Part shown: positions 41,815 to 50,663 of the stretch, one piece after another | Layout of the letters: each line of letters opens with the position of its first letter | Position numbering within the stretch: position 1 is the stretch's first letter | Origin: Phycobacter azelaicus | GTDB lineage: Bacteria; Pseudomonadota; Alphaproteobacteria; Rhodobacterales; Rhodobacteraceae | Assembly: GCF_014884385.1 (NCBI RefSeq) | Contig: NZ_WKFH01000003.1 | Span: 2,512,001-2,576,000 of the forward strand | Direction: 5' to 3' | Length of the DNA: 64,000 nucleotides | Position numbers and translations under genes: made by a program | Notes under the pieces: generated by a model | Database searches by the model: none | What the model was told of the DNA's origin: nothing | What the model saw: the letters and a program-made list of their open reading frames with translations, nothing else

Positions 41815-42626
41815 CCGCGGCCTCCTTTCAGCGAGGTGGTTCGGTTCAGGATCCAGTCCGCCACCAGGTTCACCGAGATGGCGAGCGTGGCGATGGCAAA
41901 GGCCGGCATCAGCGCTGCCGGAGCGCCATAGACGATGCCTTCGGCGTTTTCCTTCACGATGCCGCCCCAGTCCGCCTGCGGAGGCTGAATGCCAAGGCCG
42001 AGGAAGGACAGGGTGGAAACGAACAGAACCATGAAGATGAAGCGCAGGCCCATTTCGGCCACCAGCGGCGACAGGGCATTGGGCAGGATTTCGCGGAAGA
42101 TGATCCAGGCGGTTTTCTCACCGCGCAGACGCGCGGCTTCGACATAGTCCATCACCTCGATATCCACAGCCACGGCGCGCGACAGGCGGAAGACGCGCGT
42201 GGAATCGAGCAAGCCCATCACAAGGATCAGCACCGGCAGGGTCACTGGCATCACCGACAGCACCACAAGGGCAAAAATCAGCGAGGGGATCGACATCAAA
42301 AGGTCCACAAAGCGCGACAACAGCTGGTCGACCCATCCTCCGGCCACGGCGGCAAGAAAGCCCAGCACGGATCCGGTTGAAAAGGACAGGATGGTCGCAG
42401 CAGTGGCCACAAAGATCGTGGTCTGCCCGCCATAGATCATCCGCGACAGCAGATCGCGGCCAATGCCGTCGGTGCCCAGAAGGAACTCGGCGCTTGGCGG
42501 ATCCCAAAAGCCGGAGCTGACGACTTCATCATAGCCATAGGGCGCCAGTAGCGGAGCAAAGATCGCCGCAAGGAAATACAGCGCTGTGAAGAACATCCCA
42601 ATGGCTGCAGCAACAGGAATTCTCAT
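41811..42626 (-). CDS. ABC importer permease, DppC-like
   Basis: A 271-aa inner-membrane protein. The N-terminal helix is followed by HFLLGTD-like AEFLLGTDGIGRDLLSRMIY, the DppC/OppC hallmark, then six hydrophobic segments and the EAA-loop-like EAARLRGEKTAWIIFREILP that docks the ATPase. It overlaps both neighbouring genes by 4 nt. Confidence 0.92.
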   Translation of the reverse strand: MRIPVAAAIGMFFTALYFLAAIFAPLLAPYGYDEVVSSGFWDPPSAEFLLGTDGIGRDLLSRMIYGGQTTIFVATAATILSFSTGSVLGFLAAVAGGWVDQLLSRFVDLLMSIPSLIFALVVLSVMPVTLPVLILVMGLLDSTRVFRLSRAVAVDIEVMDYVEAARLRGEKTAWIIFREILPNALSPLVAEMGLRFIFMVLFVSTLSFLGLGIQPPQADWGGIVKENAEGIVYGAPAALMPAFAIATLAISVNLVADWILNRTTSLKGGRG

Positions 42627-43582
42627 TTCGGGTGCCTCAGTCTCGGGTTGGAAAGGATGGCGACGATATCGGCGATCATGTTGAGGCCGATATAGACGGC
42701 GGCAAAGATGATACCGCAGGCCTGCACGACAGGAACGTCCCGCTTGGAAACGCTATCGACCAGGTATTGTCCCATGCCGGGATAGACAAAGACCACTTCG
42801 ATCACCACGACGCCCACCACCAGATAGGCAAGGTTCAGCATCACGACGTTTACGATTGGCGCAATGGCGTTCGGAAAGGCGTGACGATAGATTACCTGAA
42901 AGGTGTTTAGGCCCTTCAGCTCGGCTGTTTCGATATAGGCCGACTGCATCACGTTGAGGATCGCAGCGCGCGTCATGCGCATCATATGCGCGAGGACAAC
43001 CAGGGTCAGCGTGGCGACCGGCAGGGCAATGGCGTCCAGCTTGTCCAAAAGCGGCGCGTCTGGGCGGAAGGCTGCGGCGGTCGGGTAGAACCAGCCCATT
43101 TTCACGCCAAAAAAGAACATCAGCACATAGCCGATCAGAAACTCGGGGATGGAGATCGAAGCCAGCGTGACGCCGGAGATCAACTTGTCGGGCCAGCGCT
43201 CGCGATATCGTACCGCCAGAAGACCGAGGAAAATGGCCATCGGCACGGCGACAATTGCCGCCCAGAAGGCCAGAAACAGCGTATTGGACAGACGTTGTGC
43301 GATACTCTCGCCAATATCCCGTCCCGAGGTCAGGGCCGTACCCAGATCCCCCTGCATCAATCCGCCCAGCCAGGAAAAATACCGTTGCAGGGCAGGTTCA
43401 TTCAGGCCGAGTTCGGCCCTCAGGTTCGCCAGCGCCTCCGGGGTTGCGGATTGTCCCAGAATGGACTGCGCCACATCGCCCGGAAGGATGATGGTTCCCG
43501 CAAAGATTAGCGCGGAAACAAGCAGCAAGAGTAATAGGCCCAGCGCAATGCGCTGGACCAACAGTTTCACAATGAGGGGCAT
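42623..43582 (-). CDS. ABC importer permease, DppB-like
   Basis: A 319-aa inner-membrane protein of the DppB/OppB family: an N-terminal helix (IALGLLLLLLVSALIFAGTI), the periplasmic LPGDVAQSILGQSATPEALA segment typical of the family, six hydrophobic segments, and the EAA-type loop TAELKGLNTFQVIYRHAFPN. One base separates it from the substrate-binding protein gene, and it overlaps the DppC-like gene by 4 nt. Confidence 0.92.
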   Translation of the reverse strand: MPLIVKLLVQRIALGLLLLLLVSALIFAGTIILPGDVAQSILGQSATPEALANLRAELGLNEPALQRYFSWLGGLMQGDLGTALTSGRDIGESIAQRLSNTLFLAFWAAIVAVPMAIFLGLLAVRYRERWPDKLISGVTLASISIPEFLIGYVLMFFFGVKMGWFYPTAAAFRPDAPLLDKLDAIALPVATLTLVVLAHMMRMTRAAILNVMQSAYIETAELKGLNTFQVIYRHAFPNAIAPIVNVVMLNLAYLVVGVVVIEVVFVYPGMGQYLVDSVSKRDVPVVQACGIIFAAVYIGLNMIADIVAILSNPRLRHPK

Positions 43583-43583
43583 C

Positions 43584-45167
43584 TTATGCCTTCACCCACA
43601 TTCTGTGCGGTGCGTAGGAGTTCATCAGGGCAAAGCCTTTAGCATCGTTGACCCAGCCCGCCAGGCGGTCCGATGTTGCATCGACAAAATCGTTGAACAT
43701 CGGGCAGATCAGGCCGCCTTCGTCACGCAGAATGGTGGACATGTCCGCATACATCTGGGTGCGCTTGCCGGTATCCAGCTCGGCCCGCGCCGCCAGCAAC
43801 AGCTGGTCGAACTGCTCGTTGTTGAAGCGGGTGTCGTTCCAGTCCGCCGAGGACAGGTAGGCCGTGGTGAACATCTGGTCCTGGGTGGGACGGCCGCCCC
43901 AGTAGCTGGTACAGAAGGGCTGCTTGTTCCAGACCTCGGACCAGTAGCCGTCGTTCGGCTCACGCTTGACGTTCAGCTTGATTCCTGCGCCAGCGCAGGA
44001 CTGCTGGAACAGCGCCGCCGCATCCGGTGCACCCGGGAAGGAGTTGTCCGAGGTGCGCAGCAGGATCTCGCCGTCATAGCCGGATTTCTTGAGGTGGAAC
44101 ATGGCCTTGTCCGGGTCATATTCGCGCTGCTCGAACTCGGTATAGAGCGGGTAGGAGGCGTTGATCGGGGTGTCGTTACCGACCGAGCCAAAGCCGTTCA
44201 GGATCTTGTCGACCATTTCCTGACGGTTGATGCCGTATTTCAGCGCCATGCGCACATCGTTGTTTGCAAAGGGATCGGTGTCGCAATGCATGATGAACAC
44301 ATAGTGGCCGGGGCCGCTGGTGGTGTGCAGGTTGATGCCCGGTGCGCGGCCCACCAGTTTCGCGGTACGCGGCGGCACGCGGTCGATCATGTCGACCTGA
44401 CCGGACTGAAGCGCGGCAACACGTGCGGTGTTGTCGTTGATTACGATGTATTCGATGGTCTCGGCATTGCCCAGATCGCCCCAGTAGTTGGGGTTTTTCT
44501 CGGCGACGAACCGCACGCCCATGTCGGCTTCTTTCAGCACATAGGGGCCGGTGCCAATGGCCGCCGACGGATCATCCTTGCCGCCGCCGGGCTGGATCGC
44601 CAGGTGGTAGTCTGCCAGCAGATAGGGCAGGTCGGCGTTGGGGGTGTCCAGCTCGATTGTGACGGTGTCACCTTCGCCAGTGACATTCTTGATGCCGCGC
44701 ATGATTCCGAGAGCGCCGGACTTGGTATCCTCGCCCGAGTGCCGGTCCATCGTCTGCACCACGTCTTCGGCGGTGACGGGTTTCCCGTTGGAGAAGGTGA
44801 TGCCCTGGCGGATCTTGAAGGTCCAGACGCGGGCGTCGGCCGAAGCAGAGAAGCTTTCCGCAACCTTGCCCTGGATGCCGCCATCGTCGGCAAGCTCGAC
44901 CAGCGATTCACCCCAGAGACGGATGACCGACAGCGCTACCTGGTTGGTTGCCAGCGCCGGATCCAGGCTGTCTGTGGTGCTGCCGCCCTGCAGGCCGACG
45001 CGGATGGTGCCACCTTTTTGAGGGCCTGCCGCCATCACTTCAGTGGACAGCAGCGCGTTTGCAGCTGCAGCCGTGAGGCCCAGCGCGGCGGCGCGGCCCA
45101 TGAACTCGCGGCGGCTCATCATGCCTTTGGCGGCCTGACGGGCCATGAAATGCAGTTGGTCTTTCAT
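43584..45167 (-). CDS. ABC importer substrate-binding protein (SBP_bac_5 family), Tat-exported
   Basis: A 527-aa periplasmic binding protein of the peptide/nickel cluster. The N-terminal region carries the twin-arginine signal MSRREFMGRAAALGLTAAAA, so it should be exported folded. The body has the family patterns VALSVIRLWGESLVELADDG, FKIRQGITFSNGKPVTAEDV and LKYGINRQEMVDKIL. GGAGAAAT precedes the start. It is the first gene of the importer operon. The ligand may be peptide-like or a phosphorylated compound, given the hydrolase at the end of the operon. Confidence 0.93.
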   Translation of the reverse strand: MKDQLHFMARQAAKGMMSRREFMGRAAALGLTAAAANALLSTEVMAAGPQKGGTIRVGLQGGSTTDSLDPALATNQVALSVIRLWGESLVELADDGGIQGKVAESFSASADARVWTFKIRQGITFSNGKPVTAEDVVQTMDRHSGEDTKSGALGIMRGIKNVTGEGDTVTIELDTPNADLPYLLADYHLAIQPGGGKDDPSAAIGTGPYVLKEADMGVRFVAEKNPNYWGDLGNAETIEYIVINDNTARVAALQSGQVDMIDRVPPRTAKLVGRAPGINLHTTSGPGHYVFIMHCDTDPFANNDVRMALKYGINRQEMVDKILNGFGSVGNDTPINASYPLYTEFEQREYDPDKAMFHLKKSGYDGEILLRTSDNSFPGAPDAAALFQQSCAGAGIKLNVKREPNDGYWSEVWNKQPFCTSYWGGRPTQDQMFTTAYLSSADWNDTRFNNEQFDQLLLAARAELDTGKRTQMYADMSTILRDEGGLICPMFNDFVDATSDRLAGWVNDAKGFALMNSYAPHRMWVKA

Positions 45168-45482
45168 CGATTTCTCCCAGTTGAATGTACCGCTTTGCGC
45201 AGCTTTTTCTTGATTGGCTATTCAAGATTTGCGCATTTGCAGCGGCCTCGCAAGCTTTAATCCCTGTGCCGCTGCGATGATCCAATTCCGTCGAGGGGCA
45301 TTGGTGCGGTCAGCAGGTCGCCTTTTCGCAGTGATATGCCGCATTTTTGTGAAAGAAAACCGGTGGCTGAGAAAAAGTGATCAAAAGCGACAGATGTATG
45401 CCGTTTTTGTTCCGTTGCGTTTTTCAGGCGACCTTCAGCCATGTGTGGTCATTAAATGGCTAGGAGATGAGAATCGCAGCCA
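45168..45482. other. Leader region of the importer operon
   Basis: No convincing gene. The inverted repeat TCTTGA-N8-TCAAGA (45208-45227), 41 bp upstream of the substrate-binding gene, is a candidate operator. A 61-codon frame on the minus strand (45257-45442) lacks a ribosome binding site and family resemblance. Confidence 0.4.
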
Positions 45483-45929
45483 CTACCAGTCAGCGGTATC
45501 CATCCAGATCGTGACCGGTCCGTCATTCAAAAGACGCACCTTCATGTCCGCACCAAAACGACCCCGCTCAACCGGCAGGTCCTGGGTTGCCAAAGCCGCG
45601 CAGAAATGGTCGTAGAGCCGCGATCCGGTGTCAGGGTCCGAGGCCGCAGAAAAACCGGGCCGGTTGCCGCGCTGTGTATCGGCGGCCAGGGTGAACTGGC
45701 TGACAGCCAGCACCGCGCCGCCGATGTCTTTGACCGAGCGGTTCATCTTGCCCGCCTCATCCTGAAAGATGCGCAGTTTGGCGATCTTGGCGGCCAGCCG
45801 GTCGGCCTCGGCCACTCCGTCACCGTCCATTGCGCAAACAAGCACCAACAGGCCGTCGCCGATCTCTCCGATGATCTCGCCGTCAACTGTGACAGAGGCG
45901 TCGCTGACGCGCTGAATGAGGGCTCGCAT
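45483..45929 (-). CDS. dtd: D-aminoacyl-tRNA deacylase
   Basis: A 148-aa enzyme that removes D-amino acids from mischarged tRNA. The start [18 protein letters not shown], the [20 protein letters not shown] motif with the catalytic threonine region, and the G-P pair at the end ([11 protein letters not shown]) identify the DTD family. AAGGACAG precedes the ATG. It lies 30 nt behind the nitroreductase gene on the same strand, so the two are probably co-transcribed. Confidence 0.96.
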   Translation of the reverse strand: MRALIQRVSDASVTVDGEIIGEIGDGLLVLVCAMDGDGVAEADRLAAKIAKLRIFQDEAGKMNRSVKDIGGAVLAVSQFTLAADTQRGNRPGFSAASDPDTGSRLYDHFCAALATQDLPVERGRFGADMKVRLLNDGPVTIWMDTADW

Positions 45930-45959
45930 GGGGCTGTCCTTCGTTTCTTGAGATGATCG

Positions 45960-46640
45960 TTAGCTGCGCCAGTCGGCGAATTCCTCCAACCCTGCGCGAC
46001 TTGTGCGGAAGCCATTGGCTGGGTGGTCCTTGTCTGCATAGCCAAAGCTGATCGCACAGAGGATCAGACGGTCCTCGGGGATCTCCAGCATCTCATGCAG
46101 CATGGGCGCGAATGAGGCAACGGCAGCCTGAGCGATGCTTGCGACCCCGGCCGCCTGCGCCGCAATTGTAAAGGCGGAGACAAAGCCGCCGCAATCCATC
46201 GCGCCATAGGATCCAAGCTCTTTCGGAGAGGACAGGATCGCACAATGGGGCGCGCCGAACAGGTTGAAGTTTTCCATCATCTGGCGGGCAGATCCGGCGC
46301 GGTCGCCTTTCTCCACGCCCACGGCCTCATAAAGCGCCCATCCGCATTCGCGGCGGCGCGCCTTGTATTCACCCGAATAGCCATCGGGAAAGGGCAGATC
46401 CGGGGCGTGGCCACCGGCCATGGCGGCCTCTGTCAGGGCCTTGCGCAGCCGGTCTGTTTCGGCGCCGCTGGTGATCGTCACTTTCCACGGCTGGGCGTTG
46501 CACCACGAGGGCACCCGCTGCGCCGTGCACAGGATCTGCTCAATCACGGTGCGCTCCACCGTCTCGGGGCGAAAGGCGCGGCAGCTGTGCCGGGCCGTGA
46601 ACAGGGCATCGAGCGCCGCAAGGTCAGGCAGTGTGGTCAT
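45960..46640 (-). CDS. Nitroreductase family protein
   Basis: A 226-aa flavoprotein. The N-terminal FTARHSCRAFRPETV and APxxxNxQPW-like QRVPSWCNAQPWKVTI form the FMN site; later GAPHCAIL and YGAMDCGGFVSAFTIAAQAA are typical. It reduces nitroaromatics, quinones or other electrophiles with NAD(P)H. GGAGGAG lies upstream of the chosen ATG at 46640. Confidence 0.92.
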   Translation of the reverse strand: MTTLPDLAALDALFTARHSCRAFRPETVERTVIEQILCTAQRVPSWCNAQPWKVTITSGAETDRLRKALTEAAMAGGHAPDLPFPDGYSGEYKARRRECGWALYEAVGVEKGDRAGSARQMMENFNLFGAPHCAILSSPKELGSYGAMDCGGFVSAFTIAAQAAGVASIAQAAVASFAPMLHEMLEIPEDRLILCAISFGYADKDHPANGFRTSRAGLEEFADWRS

Positions 46641-46776
46641 TCTTGGCTCTCCTCCGGTTGCGCGGCGCCACAATGGCCATGGGGATCACGGCCCGCAAGA
46701 GATGATTTGAGATGGATCAAGGGGATCGGCACTGGGTTGTGCTAGGCTGTATGCGTCTCAATCAGGAGGATGATTC

Positions 46777-47196
46777 ATGGTGGAAAAGACCGAGCATAGC
46801 GGTTTCTGGCCTTCGCTCTATGATCCCTTTCGCGCTCTAGGCGCACGAGTTGCGGATTGGCTGCATCCGGCAACCGAAGCATCGTCCGGCGACAAGGCCT
46901 ATGACATCACGATGGAGCTGCCGGGCGTCACCGATGACGATGTGGAGCTTTCGGTGGACAATGGCGTTCTGACCATCAGCGGCGAGAAAAAGACCTCATC
47001 TGAGAGGAAGGGTGACACCTGGTATTTCAGCGAGCGCCAGTATGGTGCGTTCCGCCGTGCATTCCGGTTGCCCGAGGATGCGGACGGGGCTGCGGCCAGC
47101 GCGCGAATGGAGGATGGCGTGTTGCACATCAGCGTGCCAAAGAAGGCGCTCGAAAAGCCTGAGACCGCAAAGAAGATCGAGATCACGAAGGGCTGA
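46777..47196 (+). CDS. Small heat-shock protein, Hsp20 / alpha-crystallin family
   Basis: A 139-aa chaperone. The alpha-crystallin domain runs from about residue 45 (AYDITMELPGVTDDDVELSV) to the end, with NGVLTISGEKK and the conserved GVLHISVPKK. It holds unfolded proteins under stress. CAGGAGGA precedes the ATG. It is divergent from the nitroreductase gene. Confidence 0.94.
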   Translation: MVEKTEHSGFWPSLYDPFRALGARVADWLHPATEASSGDKAYDITMELPGVTDDDVELSVDNGVLTISGEKKTSSERKGDTWYFSERQYGAFRRAFRLPEDADGAAASARMEDGVLHISVPKKALEKPETAKKIEITKG

Positions 47197-47220
47197 TCCG
47201 CCGCTTGAACGTGCGGATCT

Positions 47221-47244
47221 AAAGCCGCGCAATGGCGCGGCTTT
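47221..47244. terminator. Bidirectional terminator between hsp20 and the zinc-ribbon operon
   Basis: AAAGCCGCGC, loop AATG, GCGCGGCTTT form a perfect 10-bp stem 24 nt after the hsp20 stop and 24 nt after the convergent zinc-ribbon gene stop. With A3 and T3 flanks it can serve both directions. Confidence 0.75.
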
Positions 47245-47268
47245 GTCCCTTCCCAGCGGCGGTTGTAC

Positions 47269-48426
47269 CTATTGATTTCCTACGTAAACGGCCACGCCGA
47301 CAAGGATCAGTGCCACGGCCACCGCGCCCGCAATTTTCCAGGCGGAGTAGGGGCGCTCTCCCTGCACGCGGCCGGACTGACCGTTCACCACAAACCGGTA
47401 CGTCTTGCCCCGGTACTTGTATGCAGCCAGCCAGACTGGCAGCAGGACGTGCTTGAACGTGACGTCCGAGACCTCGGTGTCGATATGCGCAATGCGCTGA
47501 CGATCGCCGCCGATGTCAAAGCGCACGTCACGTTCAATGACCCGGTCCATGCGCTCTCGTGCCTCGCCAAAACCGTCCTGCAGAGAAACCGCATAGGCTT
47601 CGGCCCGAAAGCCTGCCAAGTATTGCGGTTGATAGGGCTCAAGGGCCGACAGGTCCCAAGGCTCCAGCGCATCGGTATAGCGCTTGGGCAGACTTTTGGA
47701 GGCCAGCACCAGTACATCGTCAAAAAAGCGCTTCACACGACCTGATACCGGGAGCCAGCGTACTTTCGCCACCTGTCTCGCTGTGGGCTTGCCGTCGATC
47801 ATCACGGTTTCGGTGACATAATAGACGGTTCCGCGCTCCCCCCGATAGGCGCTGCGGGTATCGGCATCATAGGTCCAGTATGGAACGTAGATCCCCTCCA
47901 TCCGGCGGCCCTTGCGTGCGTATTCCCTGAGGCCATTCGGAGCGAACCAGAGGCGGCCCAGCCAGTCGGTCATGGCCTTGTGGGCGCTGCGCTCATCCAT
48001 GGCAAAAGGCAGAACGCCCTTTGGTTTGATATGGCGGCTCTCGCCCGTATCGGTGACCACGGGCGTTGCACAGAACGGGCATTCGCGGGCGTGGTTGCTT
48101 GGGTCGAACTCCACCTCGGCGGCGCAGTTCGGACACTTGGAGACGCGGGTGGTCTCCATGTCAGCTTCTGGGAGCTGCCGATCCAATGCTGCAAGAAAAT
48201 CCATCTCGCGCAGCGCGCCACCACGCCAGGGGCCAGCGGCTATCTTTTCTTCATGCCCGCAGTGACTACAGCACAGCGTGCCGCTTTGCGGATCAAAGCG
48301 ATAGTCGGCGCCGCATTGCTCGCACGGAAAACGGTGCGTTTCGCTGGGAGCTCTGGCCCGATCCGTCACAGGAGCGGACTCTGATGCGGTTCGGGGCGCA
48401 GTGGGCGGCGGTGGCGGCGAGGACAC
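47269..48426 (-). CDS. Zinc-ribbon membrane protein (YdjG-like)
   Basis: A 385-aa protein with a GTG start and a proline-rich N-terminus. Two four-cysteine zinc ribbons follow: FPCEQCGADYRFDPQSGTLC and CSHC (about residues 34-58), then KCPNCAAEVEF and CPFCATPVV (about 97-125). A long middle domain with YVPYWTYDADT comes next, and a single C-terminal membrane helix (IAGAVAVALILVGVAVYV) ends the protein. It is often misannotated as a primosomal protein, but no helicase motif exists. It ends the TelA/SPFH operon and probably acts as a membrane-anchored partner of the SPFH protein. Confidence 0.75.
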   Translation of the reverse strand: MSSPPPPPTAPRTASESAPVTDRARAPSETHRFPCEQCGADYRFDPQSGTLCCSHCGHEEKIAAGPWRGGALREMDFLAALDRQLPEADMETTRVSKCPNCAAEVEFDPSNHARECPFCATPVVTDTGESRHIKPKGVLPFAMDERSAHKAMTDWLGRLWFAPNGLREYARKGRRMEGIYVPYWTYDADTRSAYRGERGTVYYVTETVMIDGKPTARQVAKVRWLPVSGRVKRFFDDVLVLASKSLPKRYTDALEPWDLSALEPYQPQYLAGFRAEAYAVSLQDGFGEARERMDRVIERDVRFDIGGDRQRIAHIDTEVSDVTFKHVLLPVWLAAYKYRGKTYRFVVNGQSGRVQGERPYSAWKIAGAVAVALILVGVAVYVGNQ

Positions 48427-48473
48427 GTGCGTTTCTCACAAGGCTTGTGTTTGGACAGAAAACCAGAAGTGGT

Positions 48474-49637
48474 TCAGGCACCAGGAGCAGGCGGCGGAGG
48501 AGGAGGAGGCAGGATGGTGAACAACTGCGCCAGCTCGGCCACGTCCCCTGCGCGCTGCCAGCCGTCCTGACCGGGGGTCCAGACATAGGTTTCGCGTTTG
48601 AGCTGCCCCTCCTGCGCCATGCGGCCAAGACGTGCTTTCGAGAAGGGGCCTGTCGTCTGCCCGTTCTCGGCAATATGCCAGACATGTTCCACCGGCGGTG
48701 GCGGCGGAGCGACCGGTGCGGCCTGGGGCTGGGCCTGCGCAGCAGCGGGCGCGGGGCGGGCGCCCCATGGGCCTGCGGCTGGACCCGCTGCGCCCTGCGC
48801 CACTTGCTGGGCCATCGCAATGCCCATACCCATACCAAGACCCGCGCCCATGCCGCTGTTGGGCGTTCGCGCGGCGGCGTCCATCGCCTCGGCGGCTGCA
48901 AATTGCGTGTAGCGGCCCAGATCTCCGACAATGCCCATCTGGGTGCGCCGGTCCATGGCCTGTTCCACAGCGGGCGGCAGGGAAATATTCTCGATATAGA
49001 GTTCGGGGATCGACAGCCCGTACTCCGCCACCGTGGCCGAGATTTCTGCAGCGACCAGCTTGCCGAGATCTGCAGTATTGGCCGCCATGTCCAGCACCGG
49101 AATCCCTGAACCTGCCACCACCCGGCTGAACTCCTGCACGATGATGTTGCGGATCTGAAAGCTGATCTCATCCATGGTGAATTCACCATCGGTACCGACA
49201 ATCTCGGTCAGGAAACGCGCCGGATCCACCACGCGTACCGAATAGCTGCCAAAGGCGCGCAGGCGCACCGGCCCGAATTCCGGGTCGCGGCAGATGATCG
49301 GGTTCTTGGTGCCCCACTTCAGATCATTGAAGCGCGTGGTGCTGACGAAATAAATCTCGGACTTGAAGGGCGATTGAAACCCATGGTCCCAGTGCTGCAG
49401 CGTCGTCATCACCGGCATGTTGTTGGTCTCAAGCATATAAAGACCGGGGGTGAAGACATCCGCCAGTTGGCCCTCGTGGACAAAGACCGCCGCCTGTCCT
49501 TCGCGCACCGTCAGCTTGGCACCATATTTGATCTCATGGCCCTCTCGCTCAAAGCGCCAGACCATGGTGTCGCGGGTATCGTCCACCCAGTGGATGACAT
49601 CGATGAACTCTCCGGTTAGGAAGTCGAAAATACCCAT
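48474..49637 (-). CDS. SPFH-domain protein with C-terminal GYF_2 domain
   Basis: A 387-aa protein. Residues 1-250 are the SPFH/band-7-like core of the YdjI (virion core-like) type: VIHWVDDTRDTMVWRFEREG, IKYGAKLTVREGQAAVFVHE, RAFGSYSVRVVDP. A Gly/Met- and Ala/Pro-rich linker follows. The GYF_2 module VWHIAENGQTTGPFSKARLG then precedes a poly-proline end. Such proteins form membrane microdomain scaffolds and the GYF module binds proline-rich sequences. Both this protein's tail and the next protein's N-terminus contain proline runs, so they may bind one another. Confidence 0.85.
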   Translation of the reverse strand: MGIFDFLTGEFIDVIHWVDDTRDTMVWRFEREGHEIKYGAKLTVREGQAAVFVHEGQLADVFTPGLYMLETNNMPVMTTLQHWDHGFQSPFKSEIYFVSTTRFNDLKWGTKNPIICRDPEFGPVRLRAFGSYSVRVVDPARFLTEIVGTDGEFTMDEISFQIRNIIVQEFSRVVAGSGIPVLDMAANTADLGKLVAAEISATVAEYGLSIPELYIENISLPPAVEQAMDRRTQMGIVGDLGRYTQFAAAEAMDAAARTPNSGMGAGLGMGMGIAMAQQVAQGAAGPAAGPWGARPAPAAAQAQPQAAPVAPPPPPVEHVWHIAENGQTTGPFSKARLGRMAQEGQLKRETYVWTPGQDGWQRAGDVAELAQLFTILPPPPPPPAPGA

Positions 49638-49684
49638 CTGTCAGGTCCTCTTCTTGTCGTGTTCAAGGGCGCGCGCTGCCAGTG

Positions 49685-50659
49685 TCACAGGGGCTGCCCC
49701 ATCAGTTCGCGGGCAATGATACGGGTGATCGGGCGGGCTTCTTCGGCACTCATTCCCGTGGTCAGGCGTGGATCGTAAAGCATCTGCAGTAGCTTTTCGT
49801 CATGGCTGGTGAGAAAGGCAAATTCGTCATCGTCGTTGAATATCGACGGGCGCGCTCTGGGGCTGTCGTTCAAAAGGCCCAAACCTTGGGCGATTTCCTC
49901 GTGAATGCAGCTGTGGCGGACCAGGTCCGGGTGTTCGGCGCGTATCAGGGCGACGCCGCGGATATAGTCGAACGGGCTGCTTTGCGCGCCGCCGGCCAGT
50001 ACGAAACAATAGTGCGTGCGGGGCGGATCCACGAAAAGCTGGAAGTCGCTCTGGCTGATATTGGGGAGCAGCGCGCGCACGCGTTCAGCAACAAAGGCAC
50101 TGTCGTCCTTGCCTGCGAAAATTACGTGAAAGTTTCCACGTCTTTGCACGGCGGAAATGGGATGTTTGGTGATCCGGCCCAGCCTTGCCGCGAAGCTGGC
50201 CACTCGGTCATCATCCACACGGCGCTGGCGCTGTGGCACCGAGGGGCCGAACTCGGCTTGAATGCGTACGGGGCCGGACCAGCGAGAAAGGCCGCCGGTC
50301 GCGCCGCCTCCGCGTCCGGCGTATTCGTTGAAAAACGAGATAGCCTCGAAATTCGTCGCCAGATCTTCCGCGTCGTAGGGCGTGTCCGGCCCGCCGCCAT
50401 CTGTACGCAGCAGGCCCCGCGTCAGAAGATCTTGCTGCAGAACACGGTAATACTGGCGCAGCTCTGCGCTGGCAGCCGATGGTGCAACTGGAACAGCGAG
50501 GGAGGCGGGGCGCGGTTGGGGCACCAGAGACTCGCCGCGTCCCGCAGGCATGCAGCCCATGGTGGAAAGGCCAATACCCAATACCAAGAGGCTTGCGGCC
50601 CGTCGCAAACCCCTTGGCCCTGTCCGCAAGCCGCCGTTATTTGATGCCAGCTCTGCCAT
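49685..50659 (-). CDS. DUF2927 lipoprotein
   Basis: A 324-aa exported protein. A signal peptide with the lipobox-like end LSTMGC leads into about 60 variable residues, then the DUF2927 domain (NFEAISFFNEYAGRGG, WSGPVRIQAEFGP, then CIHEEIAQGLGLLNDSPRAR with the HEExxxxLG pattern of a zinc-peptidase-like fold). It starts 4 nt after the TelA stop, so it is coupled to it. Location is probably the periplasmic face of a membrane. Confidence 0.85.
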   Translation of the reverse strand: MAELASNNGGLRTGPRGLRRAASLLVLGIGLSTMGCMPAGRGESLVPQPRPASLAVPVAPSAASAELRQYYRVLQQDLLTRGLLRTDGGGPDTPYDAEDLATNFEAISFFNEYAGRGGGATGGLSRWSGPVRIQAEFGPSVPQRQRRVDDDRVASFAARLGRITKHPISAVQRRGNFHVIFAGKDDSAFVAERVRALLPNISQSDFQLFVDPPRTHYCFVLAGGAQSSPFDYIRGVALIRAEHPDLVRHSCIHEEIAQGLGLLNDSPRARPSIFNDDDEFAFLTSHDEKLLQMLYDPRLTTGMSAEEARPITRIIARELMGQPL

Positions 50660-50663
50660 CGCC

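Noticed and set aside
40381..41931. 516-codon open frame on the plus strand
   Set aside because: Antisense of the fused dual ATPase gene.
43149..45260. 703-codon open frame on the plus strand
   Set aside because: Antisense of the importer substrate-binding and permease genes, which have clear motifs and coupling.
45257..45442. 61-codon minus-strand frame upstream of the importer
   Set aside because: No ribosome binding site, odd composition, and it overlaps the probable control region.
47269..48426. Primosomal protein N' / PriA
   Set aside because: Only zinc ribbons resemble PriA; no helicase motifs, and a C-terminal membrane helix is present.
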